A DNA stretch of 64,000 bases from Pseudoips prasinana (GCA_951640165.1 OX621241.1:7078001-7142000); one strand, 5' to 3'; positions 43,781 to 54,189 are shown, numbered from the stretch's first letter. The notes: generated from the sequence alone by a model not told the origin. Made by a program: numbers and translations.

Positions 43781-46662
43781 CTATACATACTGCATTAGTT
43801 TCTTCTTAAATGTATAAGCAGGTGTAGCAAAAATGTCTATATCAGTAAACAAATTGTTATAATTGCTACATATGCGACGAAGAGGAGCGCGGGCGCCTGC
43901 GTTGGTTTTACAAGACGCAACGGCAAATAAGGGACGTGTGCGCACTTCTCTCCTAATCACAGTCCTTGGAACAATATAACACAATTTATTGCTTAAATCA
44001 ATGCAGTTATATCTATTATTACATATGTCATAAAGGAGCATTGTTTCAAGAAAAAGTCTTCTGGAACTCAGTTTCATTAAATTATACATTTTAAGTAAGT
44101 CACAGTATGTTAAGTAATTACGATGACATCGGTAGTGCATACATTTTAGAAATTTACGCTGGATAGTTTCCAAACTGTCTACATATTTTTGGTAATAGGG
44201 ATTCCATGCGACGACTGCATATTCAAGTTGAGGTCTTACCAATGATTTGTAAAGGTAGGTGTAAGTACTCGCCTTCTTAAATTCTAAGGTGGACCGCATT
44301 ACAAAGCCGTACATTCGGTATGCATTTTTCGTAATTGACTCAATGTGTTGATCAAGGTGCAGTTTATCATCCAGTATTACCCCAAGATCGCGTACAGTGC
44401 ATGATTTGACTAAAATTACATTATTTATATTATATCGAGATCGAATTATTACTTTATTTTTTGTAAAAGAAATGCTAACACACTTGGGAATACTTAAATC
44501 GATTTTATTGTCAATACAGTATTTTGAAAGTCGATCTAGATCCTCTTGAAGTAGCTGACAATCGGCATAATTTTTAATAGTTTTATAAACTTTTAAATCG
44601 TCAGCGTAAAGTAGAAATTTGTTTAAATTTTAAATGTTTGAAACAAATAGAAATGTCATTAATAAATAAAATAAATAAAAGGGGCCCCAGTATTGAACCT
44701 TGGGGCACGCCGGATGAAACAGTCACGGATACAGAATGATAACCCTTAATGACAACCTTCTGAGTTCTGTTGGTAATGTATGAAGAGAACCACCGTAATA
44801 AATTTCCTCTTATGCCATTATATGCTATTTTGTTTAAAAGTAAAACATGATCTACCTTATCGAATGCTTTTCGAAAATCTGTATACACAGTATCCACCTG
44901 TGTTTGTTGATCCATGTTTTTGAATAAATATTCCGTAAAAATAAGTAAATTTGTTGATGTAGATTTTTTTTTAACAAAACCATGTTGCTGTTCTATTATA
45001 ATATTATGAATAAATGTGTGTATATAATCATGTACAAGCCTTTCGAAGAGCTTCGACAAAGTTGACAAAATGGAAATTGGGCGATAATTTTCCACCACTT
45101 GTTTAGGGCCTGATTTATGGACTGGCGTAATATTAGCTATCTTCCAAATTTCTGGAAACGTGCCTTCCTTGATACATTTGTTGTATATAATACTAAGTGG
45201 TATATAAATGCACTTACATATTTTGCTTCAGAAAATAAGGAGGGAGGGCATCTGGGCCGGCGCCTTTTGTAGAATCTAGTGCTTTTAAAGATTTTAAAAC
45301 TTTCTCGGGACTGATTGTAATATCTTTTATGAGAGCGCAATTATCAGCGGTTTCAATGGGCGGCGACCATGTTTCCTTATCATATGTAGAGGCTTCGTAA
45401 GCCGAAAAGAAGAAATCCATGAACATGTTACAAATATCAACAAAAACGTTAGATGTCTGGTTTTTATAGGTCATAGTAGACGGTACACCTGTATTACCTT
45501 TACGGTTAGATACGTATCCCCACAGATATTTAACATTTTTATTTATATTTTCCTCCACAGAATCAATATAACGTCTATAATTACTATTACACTCGATATC
45601 GAATCTACGTCGTAGAAAAGAAAATTGTTCGTAATCAGAAATATTGTTATAAAGTTTCCACTTAATCCAAGCTTTATTTTTATTTCTAAAAATACGAATA
45701 AGTGATTTTGAGAACCATATGGGAAATTTGGAGGATTTTGGTTTGCATTTCGGAGTGTGTATTTTTATTAAGCTATACAGTAGGCTATAAAACGTATTAA
45801 CACATTGTTCAGCTGATAGCCCAGTAAAGATAGTATCCCAATCAATCTCTCCTAGTTCGGCGTTAATTCGTTCATAATTAGCCTTGTGATAATTATATTT
45901 AACTATGTCTGCGTGCTTGATGACTTTTACTGTACTCTGATATTGGAGAACAACGGTCAAAGGAGGGTGATAGCTATCGGGAGATAATAAATGACATGAA
46001 GGTATCTGAATAGTACAATCCGTATTGCTTATAACTAAATCAAGAATACGGTTTTTACAATTTTTAACATGATTAAATTGTGAGGCACCAAGAAGTGACA
46101 TAAAATTATTCAAATGGTGACTAACGGATGTTGAGCTGTGACCGGATAAGATATTTGTAGCTCTATTCGGTGTAGGAAGCCAGTCTATATCTGGTAAGTT
46201 ATAGTCCCCTAATAAGCATATATTATTAAAAAATGAGGTATCCATTAAGTGCTGGACAATATCAAAGTAAGAGATATAAGCTATATCTGGGCATTTGGGC
46301 GGAATATAGACCGCACTTATCAGAAATTTTCCCTGGTTGGTACCCGGTAATTGAATAAAAACATTTTCAATACGTGGATCACATTGAAGGTTGATTGGTA
46401 TAATTTTCGAGCGAAGTTGTTTTAATACCGCAATTAAGACACCACCACCTTCCTTTTTATTCGTGATCGCACGGTCTCGATCACAACGATATACAATATA
46501 TCGACCATCTATAAATTCACTATCAAATATTTGAGGTATAAGCCAGGTCTCCGTTAGTACAATAATGTCGTAACAGTTAGATAATATGTTCATATATAAT
46601 ATATTCAACTTAGTGCGAATCCCCCTACAATTTTGATAGTATACCGTTATTTTATCAACCAT
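43781..46662 (-). pseudogene. LINE ORF2: endonuclease-reverse transcriptase, two frameshifts
   Basis: This encodes the enzyme that nicks target DNA and reverse-transcribes the LINE RNA. 46662-45214 holds the apurinic-type endonuclease: QNCRGIRTK (Asn11), LTETWL (Glu38), LGDYNLPDIDW (Asp153, Asn155) and a DSYHPPL block. A frameshift near 45214 then moves the sense to another frame, which reads ENYRPISILSTLSKLFERLV from 45098. VYTDFRKAFDKVDH and SGVPQGSILGPLLFILFIND follow. A second frameshift near 44610 precedes the catalytic YADD at 44608-44597, which is in frame with the open stretch to 43781 (LGVILDDKLHLDQHI, LVRPQLEYAVVAWNP). Total length (~960 codons) is that of a complete ORF2. The motifs place it in the CR1/Jockey group, and the exact clade is open. 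Confidence 0.88.
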
Positions 46663-47032
46663 TTTTGATAGTATAATACGTATTGTTTAATATTATGTAA
46701 TATGCATATTATGTTCCAATAGTGTCAATTTTATACGTCCGGTGTTAATTAAATTAATGAAACCTGAGATCCAGAATACTAAAATTATTTCATAAAAACT
46801 AAAAGATAAAGCTAAAAGAATTGTTTGCATTTTAAGGAAGAATAAATATATCTGAGTCCTAAAAATATAACAATATCTGTTTTTTATATGATAACCAGCT
46901 ATATAAATTAAATTATATATTACTTGCAGCGAATTTATAAAATTGAGTGAATAGTTTTGCTTGTTACATAACATAAAAGTAATAATGGCGTAATAGTGGT
47001 TTAGTAACTTGTGTTCAAAACTATTAATAAAA

Positions 47033-48028
47033 TTATTGTTTGATACGATCCTTGGCAGGCTTAATTTTATCAATTTCTTGTGCTGAGCGAATTGCCATTG
47101 CTGGTTTGGTGTCTGCCTCTCGTACCAGAATTGTAGCGTGCTTAACCCAGACATACTTGTAGTTGTTATTTCTGGCTGCATCACGTACTTGGCGAAATAA
47201 TTGCTTCTTTTTGAACGTCAGGTGTTCGTGCATAAATATGGGTTGAGAATTACCAGAGAGCCCTAGCTGTGCACTGTTCAGCCCTTTAGCTAGTCTAAAT
47301 GAACTCAGTAAATTATCTCTCAGAATTCGTCAACTTAATTTTACAATTATGTTTTTTGCCTTACTATTTTCTTTGTGCGCGTGGGGCACTCTGTGGATAG
47401 CGAGAACATCTTTCTGAGACAAACCAAATTTCAGACTGGTACTAATAATGTCCATTAGGGCTAGCAGATTTTCATTGCGCTTTTCGGGAACGTTACATAA
47501 CTCCAAATTACAATGCCGAGCTTGCTCTTCAAGGGTGTCTATCTTAGTTTCTAAATTACTCAGGACACTTTGCATATTATTGACATAAGCACTTTGAGGA
47601 GCACTATGATCAAATTGAGTCTTAAGGTCTTCCTGTTGATCCATTGTGTATTGAACTGATTTTTGGATAGATATTATGTCCTCAGTTAATTCCTTTTGTT
47701 TAGCTTCTAGCTTACTCAGATGCACTTTCAGATTATTATGGTCTGATCGTAAGGTATTCAATTCATTTTTTATATCAGTTGTCGCTTGAGAAACTGTAGT
47801 AAGGTCTGTCTGGATGTGCGACCTTTTTTCGGATAATTTGGTGAACGTGTTATCCAGATTACCTCGTAAATCATCCATCTTTTTGGTTAATTCCTGGGAT
47901 AGTTTCCGCACGGCCTTAGCAATCTCAGATTCCGGTTGCTTAGTTCTCCTATGAGTTACCTTCTCTGCAGACGCAGTGTCAGATACATCAGGAGATGAAG
48001 AGCATTTACTTTTTGGTGCTAAAGGCAT
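47033..48028 (-). pseudogene. LINE ORF1: coiled-coil nucleic-acid-binding protein with FP-like C-terminus, one stop
   Basis: ORF1 proteins bind the LINE RNA and form the particle used for retrotransposition. The start ATG at 48028 follows CCGCAAC. An upstream frame to 48094 adds 22 residues that look like noise. After a basic, serine-rich N-terminus, residues ~45-160 are heptad-rich (LSQELTKKMDDLRGNLDN, LEAKQKELTEDIISIQKS), which is a coiled coil. HEHLTFKKKQLFRQVRDAAR and NNYKYVWVKHATILVRE in the C-terminus match the fold seen in baculovirus FP-like proteins and many insect LINE ORF1s. A TGA at 47332-47330 interrupts the frame. The sense continues in the same frame to 47033, so a single substitution disables it. 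Confidence 0.82.
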
Positions 48029-48400
48029 GTTGCGGTGGATATTAAATGTGAAACAAATTAATCTGGCTATATAAATATATAGGTTTGCATTCAAAATATT
48101 ATAAAAGCTTTAGTCGTGAATACTAGTCGCTTATTTTGTGCCCGGCTCCTCACGTTTCCGTAGCACAGCGGCGGAAGACGCGGCCTCAACCGCGCAACGC
48201 TCAAGTGGCAGAGGCCTAGAGGGTTCAAATCACGGCCGGAACTCCGTCAGCTTTTTCCAAACAATATATGTTATTAATAGTTGTCCGCACTCACCGACAC
48301 GAGCAGGATGGCGCAATACAGACTTCAAGATGGCGCCGGCTCCTTATGGGCCACTCCCCAAGATAGTAAGAGAGGGTCCGACTTCCAACACAGAATAAAC
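48029..48400 (-). promoter_or_regulatory. Putative LINE 5' UTR with a tRNA-like segment
   Basis: It is more GC-rich than the surroundings. On the plus strand 48170-48245 resembles a tRNA-type pol III unit (CAAGTGGCAGAGGCC, then GAGGGTTCAAATCACGGCC). This could be a SINE next to or overlapping the LINE's 5' end. CAAGATGGCGCCGGCTCC at 48329 is a further GC-rich block. Boundaries and function are inferred. Confidence 0.35.
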
Positions 48401-49002
48401 AGTGTGCAATTAAACAAAATTAGGAAACAAAACTGCAGCACAACCGCTCTCAACGAGTTGTACGAGACGAATGACGAATTTTATATTGTTAACATTAATT
48501 TATTGTTCTCAAGTAAGTGACATTTGTGTATGTTTTATTGAGAATAAAGTTTCTTTAAACATTATACCTTTGCAATCAACCTTTCGTATTTACGCTGAGC
48601 ATTGCTAATAATGCTATAAAACTAACATTTGAAGAAAAGTCAAGATGACCTAGCATGATAAAGCAGTTGATAAGTCGTTGCAGATTGCAGGGTTATAACA
48701 TACCGACGAAAAGAAGAAGTAACAGTGTACATTTACAGGCGCTTAATTGCTCGACATTCTTCCTATCAGTGAATCCCACCACTTATTTTCCATCAAAACG
48801 CTTATCGCTTCAGGTAATGTTTGAATTTCTCTTTAATCCCGTTTTTATCAAAACGCGCATTAAGCGGCATGAAATTTGTACTTACTGTTTACTTAGCGAA
48901 ACCTTATTATTTTGAGCATTGTGGCAAAAAGACTGAGATATCGTGTCAAAAGAATTCTTTTACAAAACTTAAATTATAACAAATAGATATAAATTTCTTG
49001 GC
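48401..49002. other. AT-rich stretch without a gene
   Basis: A frame of 86 codons at 48655 shows no motif. Nothing else is recognised. Confidence 0.4.
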
Positions 49003-49240
49003 TCAATTAGCACACTGTCATCTGATAGTAAACTAGGCAGAGGCAACCAGACAACTGATAAACATAATTATATATTTCTAAATACATACATTTTATCGAT
49101 AAAGTACAAAAACTACCAAACAAGAACAAATAATCGTGCTCACCACACAAAGATTTGTCCTGGGTGGGGATCGAACTGACGACCTCTGGCGTAGCAGTCA
49201 GGGTCACTAACTTCAAGACCAACAGTCCACTCAAAATAAA
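49003..49240 (-). mobile_element. tRNA-derived SINE family F (minus copy)
   Basis: GCACACTGTCATCTGATAGT, ACAAATAATCGTGCTCACCA and GTCCTGGGTGGGGATCGAAC, with the head to 49240, match family F. Confidence 0.7.
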
Positions 49241-49432
49241 TAATAAAAGTTTGAAAAGAATGTAAAAGAATACCTATTTATCTGCCTAGGTGATCTAGTA
49301 ATATTAAGTCAGTCATCTTCAGATATTTTGCACTCGATAATAATATTATTGTCACGATCGAGGTCCGTGTCCATGTCCCTTAATAAGTATAAGCAATAAG
49401 TATAAGCAATTATATTTCGTCGCTTCATTCTC

Positions 49433-49552
49433 GATATAATAATTAACAACGTGTAGTACTTTTATCCTACTGGCAACACCGCACGTCAAAAAGACATCTA
49501 AATTTTTTCCCGTCCCACGCCGGCGGGCGCCGTGCCACCAAACTCATTCTTT
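49433..49552 (+). repeat. DIRS left inverted terminal repeat
   Basis: GATATAATAATTAACAACGT... to ...GTGCCACCAAACTCATTCTT is the reverse complement of 54232-54351, apparently without mismatch over 120 bp. The outer 24 bp (49409-49432) are unique to this end and are copied inverted in the internal complementary region. Confidence 0.92.
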
Positions 49553-49613
49553 TATCGTGCGCGGCAACGAAACACGTTACCGAATACTCAATATCCAGTT
49601 TGCAAGAATTATC

Positions 49614-49752
49614 ATGTCGAAGAGAACTGCTGCTGAAAAAATTCATTATTACACCGAGAAAATTAAAAAGTTAGAAATGAAAAAGGCGGTCACTAAACGC
49701 CGCCGACATGCGGTCGTGTATTCATCATCATCAGATATGGAAGATTTTACGG
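49614..49752 (+). CDS. Putative first exon of the DIRS gag-like protein
   Basis: ATG 49614 (TTATCATGTCG) opens a lysine- and arginine-rich frame, MSKRTAAEKIHYYTEKIKKL, continuing to an SSSSDMEDF stretch. Basic coiled N-termini like this fit a gag-type nucleic-acid-binding protein. At 49753 the frame runs into G/GTGAGT, a strong splice donor. Beyond it the translation loses coding character and ends at 49868. Joining 49752 to an acceptor at 50155 (CTACCTACAG) would be phase-consistent with the main ORF. An upstream ATG at 49557 in the same frame is a weaker start because it lies close to the terminal repeat. That this is an exon is inferred, not shown. Confidence 0.55.
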
Positions 49753-50155
49753 GTGAGTTTATACTATGTTATTACAAAAGTGACATTTATAAAAGTGAAA
49801 ACATAAAATTCTATAATGGTTTAAAATTATACGAATGTTCAGTATCTGTAAGCTGCCCTGGAGGTTAACTGCGGGTTAACACGTGGGTTATGCATGATAC
49901 TAAGAAAAATATCCTGGAGGTTGACTGCGGGTCAACACGATGATATTACATTCGAGTATAATAATCTCGATTATTGTAAAAATAAAATTTCACAACTACC
50001 TCCAATTTACAAAATAAATATCTGTTTAGATAACGGAGTTCATCACAACCGGGAGTTGCAAAATGATCCACCGGAGTCTCCGCAGCCTCATCCGCTGCCT
50101 ACTCCATCGCCGCCGTTGCCAACGCCACCGTCTCCGACCCCGCAACTACCTACAG
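49753..50155 (+). other. Candidate 403-bp intron inside the DIRS element
   Basis: It begins GTGAGTTTAT and ends CAACTACCTACAG. The phase fits: one base of the codon is upstream and two are downstream. It contains two copies of a 27-bp hairpin motif (49857-49883 and 49913-49939) with compensating changes. The proline-rich stretch near its end is also open in the main frame, so an unspliced start cannot be excluded. Confidence 0.45.
49857..49939 (+). repeat. Pair of 27-bp hairpin motifs with compensating changes
   Basis: Both copies start CCTGGAGGTT and read GTTAACtgcggGTTAAC (copy 1) or GTTGACtgcggGTCAAC (copy 2). The two differences between copies keep the stem paired. Confidence 0.65.
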
Positions 50156-52944
50156 TGTCTTCACCGTCGCCAGCCGCACCGCCCCAAGACCCACCTAACG
50201 AAATCGTACCGCTTGGGTCAGAAATACATAAAGACTCGTTACCTGAACTCGACCCAGAGTTATTAGAGGCATTGGGCGATCCTGCTGACGATGTTCCCGT
50301 TTATGGCCCGGAAATACACAGCACGTTGGCTCAACGTTGGCTTCCAATTCTTAAAAAAGGAATACAACTCGACGCCAAAGATAAGCTGTTGAAGGATTAT
50401 GCTATTCCCGTGAATTGTACACTATTAAAAGCGCCTATTTTAAATGCCGAAATATCCGCCGCGGTTGGTGAGATAACCAGGGCTCGTGATAAAAAGATGC
50501 AAACCAAGCAAGACCAATTGGGTCTGGGCATAACGGCTATTAACAAAGCAATGACCTTGCTACTAACAGGTGACAACAATGTACAAGCCGTCAAAATTTT
50601 GTCTGATGGTTGCCGAATTCTTACTGACCTTCATTTTTTAGAAACTCAAGTAAGAAAAAAGCTTATCACCCCTGGCTTAGAAAAATCCTTCCTCACAGTA
50701 ATACAGGATGAGGATAGAGATGAGTCCCTGTTTGGAATGAACCTGGCAGAAAAAATCAAGGCCTCTAAGGCGATAGAGAAACAGGGTCACCAAATTAGGA
50801 AACCCTCTACTCCAAAGCCATCAACGTCGAACGCATCATATTCAAACATTCGCCCTCGCAACCAGGGAAACTGGTCAGGCCCCCCTCGCAATTTCTCGTC
50901 GACCAGGGGGGGGGCGGATGTCATCTTACAGGACACCAACACGGCGCGGCCCGCCTGTCACACAGCAGCAGCTGCCGCCGCGTGCGGCGACGGGTACACC
51001 GGCCTACAAGCGTGCCCAAACGAGGAAGTAACCCAGGTACATTCTGGTAGACTGTTATACCACTATAAATGTTGGGTTAAAATTACAAATAACCCCCTTG
51101 TTCTTAGCTGGATACGTAATGGCTATTATATACCCTTTACTCGTACAGTAATACAGAAAAATATTCCAAATAATTCTCTCGCGGGCAAACAAATTCAGGA
51201 AATGAGATTAGCAATCCTTAACCTATTAAATTTAGGCGCCATAACAAAATGTGAACCTCAAGTAGATCAATTCATATCTAGTATATTTTTAGCTCCAAAG
51301 TCTAACGGTGGCCACAGGTTCATACTTAATCTAAAACAACTGAATAAGTTCATTTCCAAGTCTCATTTCAAAATGGAAGACCATAGAACTGCATCAAAAA
51401 TGATACCACCCAATGGCTTCTTGGCCACCATAGATATTAAAGAATCTTACCTATTAGTTCCTATATCTAAATGTCATCGCAAATATTTAAGATTTCAATT
51501 CGTAGATATAATCAAGCAGACATATACATACGAATTTAAAGCCATGCCCTACGGTTTGTCTTCAGCGCCCCGAACTTTCACAAAAATTATGAAAGAAGTA
51601 ATGAGTTATTTAAGGCTTCACGGTTTTAGGTCTGTCATATATATTGACGATATATTATGTATAGGAGATACATTTGATGAATGTTTACTAAATGTTCAGA
51701 AGACTATTAAATTACTCAAATGTTTGGGTTTCATAATAAATTACGAAAAAAGTGTTTTGCAACCTCAACAATGTTGCAAATTTTTAGGATTTATTTATAA
51801 TTCCGTAGATATGTCCATTTCTCTTCCCCTAGATAAACGTAATAAGATTTTACAATTGGTAGACAAGTTTTCCTCTTTGCCCGTTTGTACCATTAGAGAT
51901 TTTTCTCAAATGATAGGTGTTCTTACTTCAGCTTGCCCAGCCGTAAGGTATGGCTGGCTTTATACAAAAATATTAGAAAGACAAAAGTATCTCGCTCTAA
52001 TTGAACATCAAACTTATGATGCCAAATTTAGACCAGCCCCTGATATTATTTCAGACTTAGAGTGGTGGTCAAAAAATATCGAACAGACATCAAACCGCCT
52101 CGTGATGTCAAACTTTGACTTAGAAATCTTTACGGACGCCTCAAAATCAGGCTGGGGCGCCTTTTGTAACGATACGCGTGCCAGGGGCGGGTGGAAGGAC
52201 AGCGAGCGTAAATCTCACATAAACTATTTGGAATTACTCGCTGTTTTTCTCGGCTTAAAGTGTTTGGCAAGAGACAAAAGCAACTGCAATATACTGTTGC
52301 GTGTAGACAACACAACAGCGGTTAGTTATATTAACCGCATGGGGGGAATTCAGTTCCCTCATCTCAATAACGTAACCAGAAGCATCTGGCAATGGTGCGA
52401 AGAGCGAAATATCTGGCTGTTTGCGTCTTATATTAACACAAAAGATAACACGGAAGCCGACCAAGAATCTAGGAAAATTAATCCCGATATTGAATGGCAA
52501 CTATCGGACTTAGAATACCAGAATATTGTAGTATGTCTAGGCGAGCCAGTAATAGATCTTTTTGCTTCACGCACCAATGCAAAATGCAAAACCTACATCT
52601 CTTGGAGACCGGATCCAGACGCCTTTACAGTAGACGCCTTCACTTTAAATTGGAATACATGGTTTTTTTATGCATTTCCACCATTTTCATTGATTTTGAA
52701 ATGTATTCAAAAAATTATTAATGACCAAGCAACGGGCATTTTAGTGTTCCCACATTGGCCAACTCAACCCTGGTTCCCGCTGCTTAGAAGTTTGATTCGA
52801 TCGGACATCATATTTATAGACCCTATTGAAAACCTCTATTCGTCCTCTTTCAGGACTCATCACTTCCAGGGACAGTTTACCCTGGGTGCAGCGGTGCTCT
52901 CAGGACTGCGTTTGCAGCACGTGGAACACCAGAACCTGCCCTAG
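49894..52944 (+). CDS. DIRS gag-like / reverse transcriptase / RNase H polyprotein
   Basis: The frame of 1016 codons has a proline-rich N-terminus, probably partly intronic. It continues with a gag-like segment (LDAKDKLLKDYAIPVNCTLL, ITRARDKKMQTKQDQLGLGI), a low-complexity linker and the RT. RT motifs are IFLAPKSNGGHRFILNLKQL, FLATIDIKESYLLVPISK, MPYGLSSAPRTFTKIMK and YIDD at residues 583-586. The RNase H keeps Asp748 (FTDASKSGWGAF), Glu780 (YLELLAVFLGL), Asp805 (RVDNTTAVSYI) and Asp856 (EADQESR). The C-terminal VIDLFASRTNAKC...PHWPTQPW block is typical of DIRS and Ngaro-like elements. All visible catalytic residues are present and no stop interrupts. It ends at TAG 52942-52944 and overlaps the recombinase frame by about 115 nt. 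Confidence 0.93.
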   Translation: MILRKISWRLTAGQHDDITFEYNNLDYCKNKISQLPPIYKINICLDNGVHHNRELQNDPPESPQPHPLPTPSPPLPTPPSPTPQLPTVSSPSPAAPPQDPPNEIVPLGSEIHKDSLPELDPELLEALGDPADDVPVYGPEIHSTLAQRWLPILKKGIQLDAKDKLLKDYAIPVNCTLLKAPILNAEISAAVGEITRARDKKMQTKQDQLGLGITAINKAMTLLLTGDNNVQAVKILSDGCRILTDLHFLETQVRKKLITPGLEKSFLTVIQDEDRDESLFGMNLAEKIKASKAIEKQGHQIRKPSTPKPSTSNASYSNIRPRNQGNWSGPPRNFSSTRGGADVILQDTNTARPACHTAAAAAACGDGYTGLQACPNEEVTQVHSGRLLYHYKCWVKITNNPLVLSWIRNGYYIPFTRTVIQKNIPNNSLAGKQIQEMRLAILNLLNLGAITKCEPQVDQFISSIFLAPKSNGGHRFILNLKQLNKFISKSHFKMEDHRTASKMIPPNGFLATIDIKESYLLVPISKCHRKYLRFQFVDIIKQTYTYEFKAMPYGLSSAPRTFTKIMKEVMSYLRLHGFRSVIYIDDILCIGDTFDECLLNVQKTIKLLKCLGFIINYEKSVLQPQQCCKFLGFIYNSVDMSISLPLDKRNKILQLVDKFSSLPVCTIRDFSQMIGVLTSACPAVRYGWLYTKILERQKYLALIEHQTYDAKFRPAPDIISDLEWWSKNIEQTSNRLVMSNFDLEIFTDASKSGWGAFCNDTRARGGWKDSERKSHINYLELLAVFLGLKCLARDKSNCNILLRVDNTTAVSYINRMGGIQFPHLNNVTRSIWQWCEERNIWLFASYINTKDNTEADQESRKINPDIEWQLSDLEYQNIVVCLGEPVIDLFASRTNAKCKTYISWRPDPDAFTVDAFTLNWNTWFFYAFPPFSLILKCIQKIINDQATGILVFPHWPTQPWFPLLRSLIRSDIIFIDPIENLYSSSFRTHHFQGQFTLGAAVLSGLRLQHVEHQNLP

Positions 52945-52952
52945 ACTTAATC

Positions 52953-53864
52953 TTGTCATCTCTTTCCAATAACACTCTACTGCAGTATAGTGGAACATAT
53001 AAATTATGGTGGCATTTTTGTAATATGAATAATATTAGGCCTTACGAAGGTTCACTTCCATCGATAATGCTGTTCTTAACTGAACAGTTCGATAAAGGAG
53101 CAGCATATGGTTCTTTAAACAGTCACCGATCTGCTTTATCACTGCTCTTAGGTAGCCATATAGTATCTGACGATCTGGTAAAAAGGCTTCTCAAAGGTGT
53201 TTATAAATTGAGACCTGCCACCCCAAAATATTCATACACGTGGGATCCTCAGGTCGTCTTAAATTTTGTGGGGAACTGGTTTCCTAATAGAACACTATCA
53301 ATAGAAAATATCACTATGAAACTAGTCACTTTATTAGCTTTATGTACAGCACATCGTGTACAAACACTCGCGCTGATAAAATTAGAGGACATTAGAGTCC
53401 GGTCCACTGGAATTGAAATAGGTATCTCTGAAGTTATTAAAACGTCCGCCTCCGGACGCGAACAACCAGTTCTATATTTACCTTATTTTAATGAAAATAA
53501 ATCAATCTGTCCAGCCACTATCATACTAGATTATATGTTCGTTACAAAAAATATCAGACCGCAGTCCACTAACAACCTCATTTTGACGCATCGGCGGCCT
53601 CATAAGCCGGCAACTGCCCAATCCATCAGCAGATGGATTAAGCAAGTGCTAGGTGCGAGCGGCGTAGACGTGTCGACGTTCAGCGCGCATAGCACGCGGC
53701 ACGCCGCCACGTCTGCGGCGCGCGCCTCTGGCCTCTCGATGGACGCTATTAGGAAAGCTGCTGGTTGGACAAGTACTTCGCACACCTTTGCCAAGTTTTA
53801 CCATCGACAGATAATAAACCAGGACAATTTTGCCAGGTCGGTATTGATACCGAATGATTCGTAG
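52953..53864 (+). CDS. DIRS tyrosine recombinase
   Basis: This enzyme would integrate a circular DNA copy of the element by strand exchange, replacing the DDE integrase of LTR elements. Numbered from 52953, the catalytic set is visible: Arg135 (CTAHRVQTLAL), His246 and Arg249 (SAHSTRHAATS), an AGWTS block and Tyr283 (FAKFYHRQI). The N-terminal SAM-like part has LSSLSNNTLLQYSGTYKLWW. Codon 52953 is TTG, not ATG. The frame is open back to 52830 with a conserved-looking RTAFAARGTPEPALDLIL, and the first ATG lies 24 codons downstream, inside the domain. Expression therefore probably needs frameshifting (-1 from the RT frame) or splicing. A good acceptor, TCGTCCTCTTTCAG, ends at 52853. The stop is TAG 53862-53864. 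Confidence 0.92.
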   Translation: MSSLSNNTLLQYSGTYKLWWHFCNMNNIRPYEGSLPSIMLFLTEQFDKGAAYGSLNSHRSALSLLLGSHIVSDDLVKRLLKGVYKLRPATPKYSYTWDPQVVLNFVGNWFPNRTLSIENITMKLVTLLALCTAHRVQTLALIKLEDIRVRSTGIEIGISEVIKTSASGREQPVLYLPYFNENKSICPATIILDYMFVTKNIRPQSTNNLILTHRRPHKPATAQSISRWIKQVLGASGVDVSTFSAHSTRHAATSAARASGLSMDAIRKAAGWTSTSHTFAKFYHRQIINQDNFARSVLIPNDS

Positions 53865-54069
53865 TGTTCCTTTCGGAACCCTCGCTACTCTTAGAAATCT
53901 ACTTATCTATATGTTGGATAATGAATGATTAGTTTTTAAAGTATTATATTTAGTTATTTGGATCCAATTAGTTAATAAATGAAAACATATTTTTCGTTAA
54001 ATAAATATGGTAATGATTGTTCTTGCAAACTGTTGTTTTATTCCTACAAAATTTTACATCTCTAAACAT

Positions 54070-54189
54070 CTACACGTTGTTAATTATTATATCGAGAATG
54101 AAGCGACGAAATATAATATATGATCAAACGAACTTACCAAGTGAAGTTCGATCGATATTATATGAGTACGCTTCATTCGAAGATATAAT
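54070..54189 (+). repeat. DIRS internal complementary region (circle-junction template)
   Basis: 54070-54117 is the reverse complement of the left end (49409-49456). 54111-54189 is the reverse complement of the right end (54344-54422). The two matches overlap at ATATAAT, the 7-mer found at both outer ends. This lets the linear RNA's missing ends be restored and a circle formed. Confidence 0.9.

Larger units (their letters stand above)
43577..48400 (-). mobile_element. Near-full-length two-ORF LINE (CR1/Jockey group)
   Basis: On the minus strand the order is a GC-richer 5' region (48400-48029), ORF1 (48028-47033), a ~370-nt gap, ORF2 (46662-43781), a 3' UTR and an (AAATA)n-type tail at 43577-43611. 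The 5' boundary is approximate. Three lesions (one stop, two frameshifts) inactivate it, but catalytic motifs remain. Confidence 0.82.

Noticed and set aside
46693..47184. 163-codon minus-strand ORF between LINE ORF1 and ORF2
   Set aside because: It overlaps the ORF1 C-terminal coding region in another phase and then the AT-rich inter-ORF gap. Its translation lacks recognisable domains.
48029..48094. Upstream 22-residue extension of LINE ORF1
   Set aside because: The stretch is hydrophobic and AT-rich with no conserved character. The ATG at 48028 has a better context and fits the usual ORF1 start.
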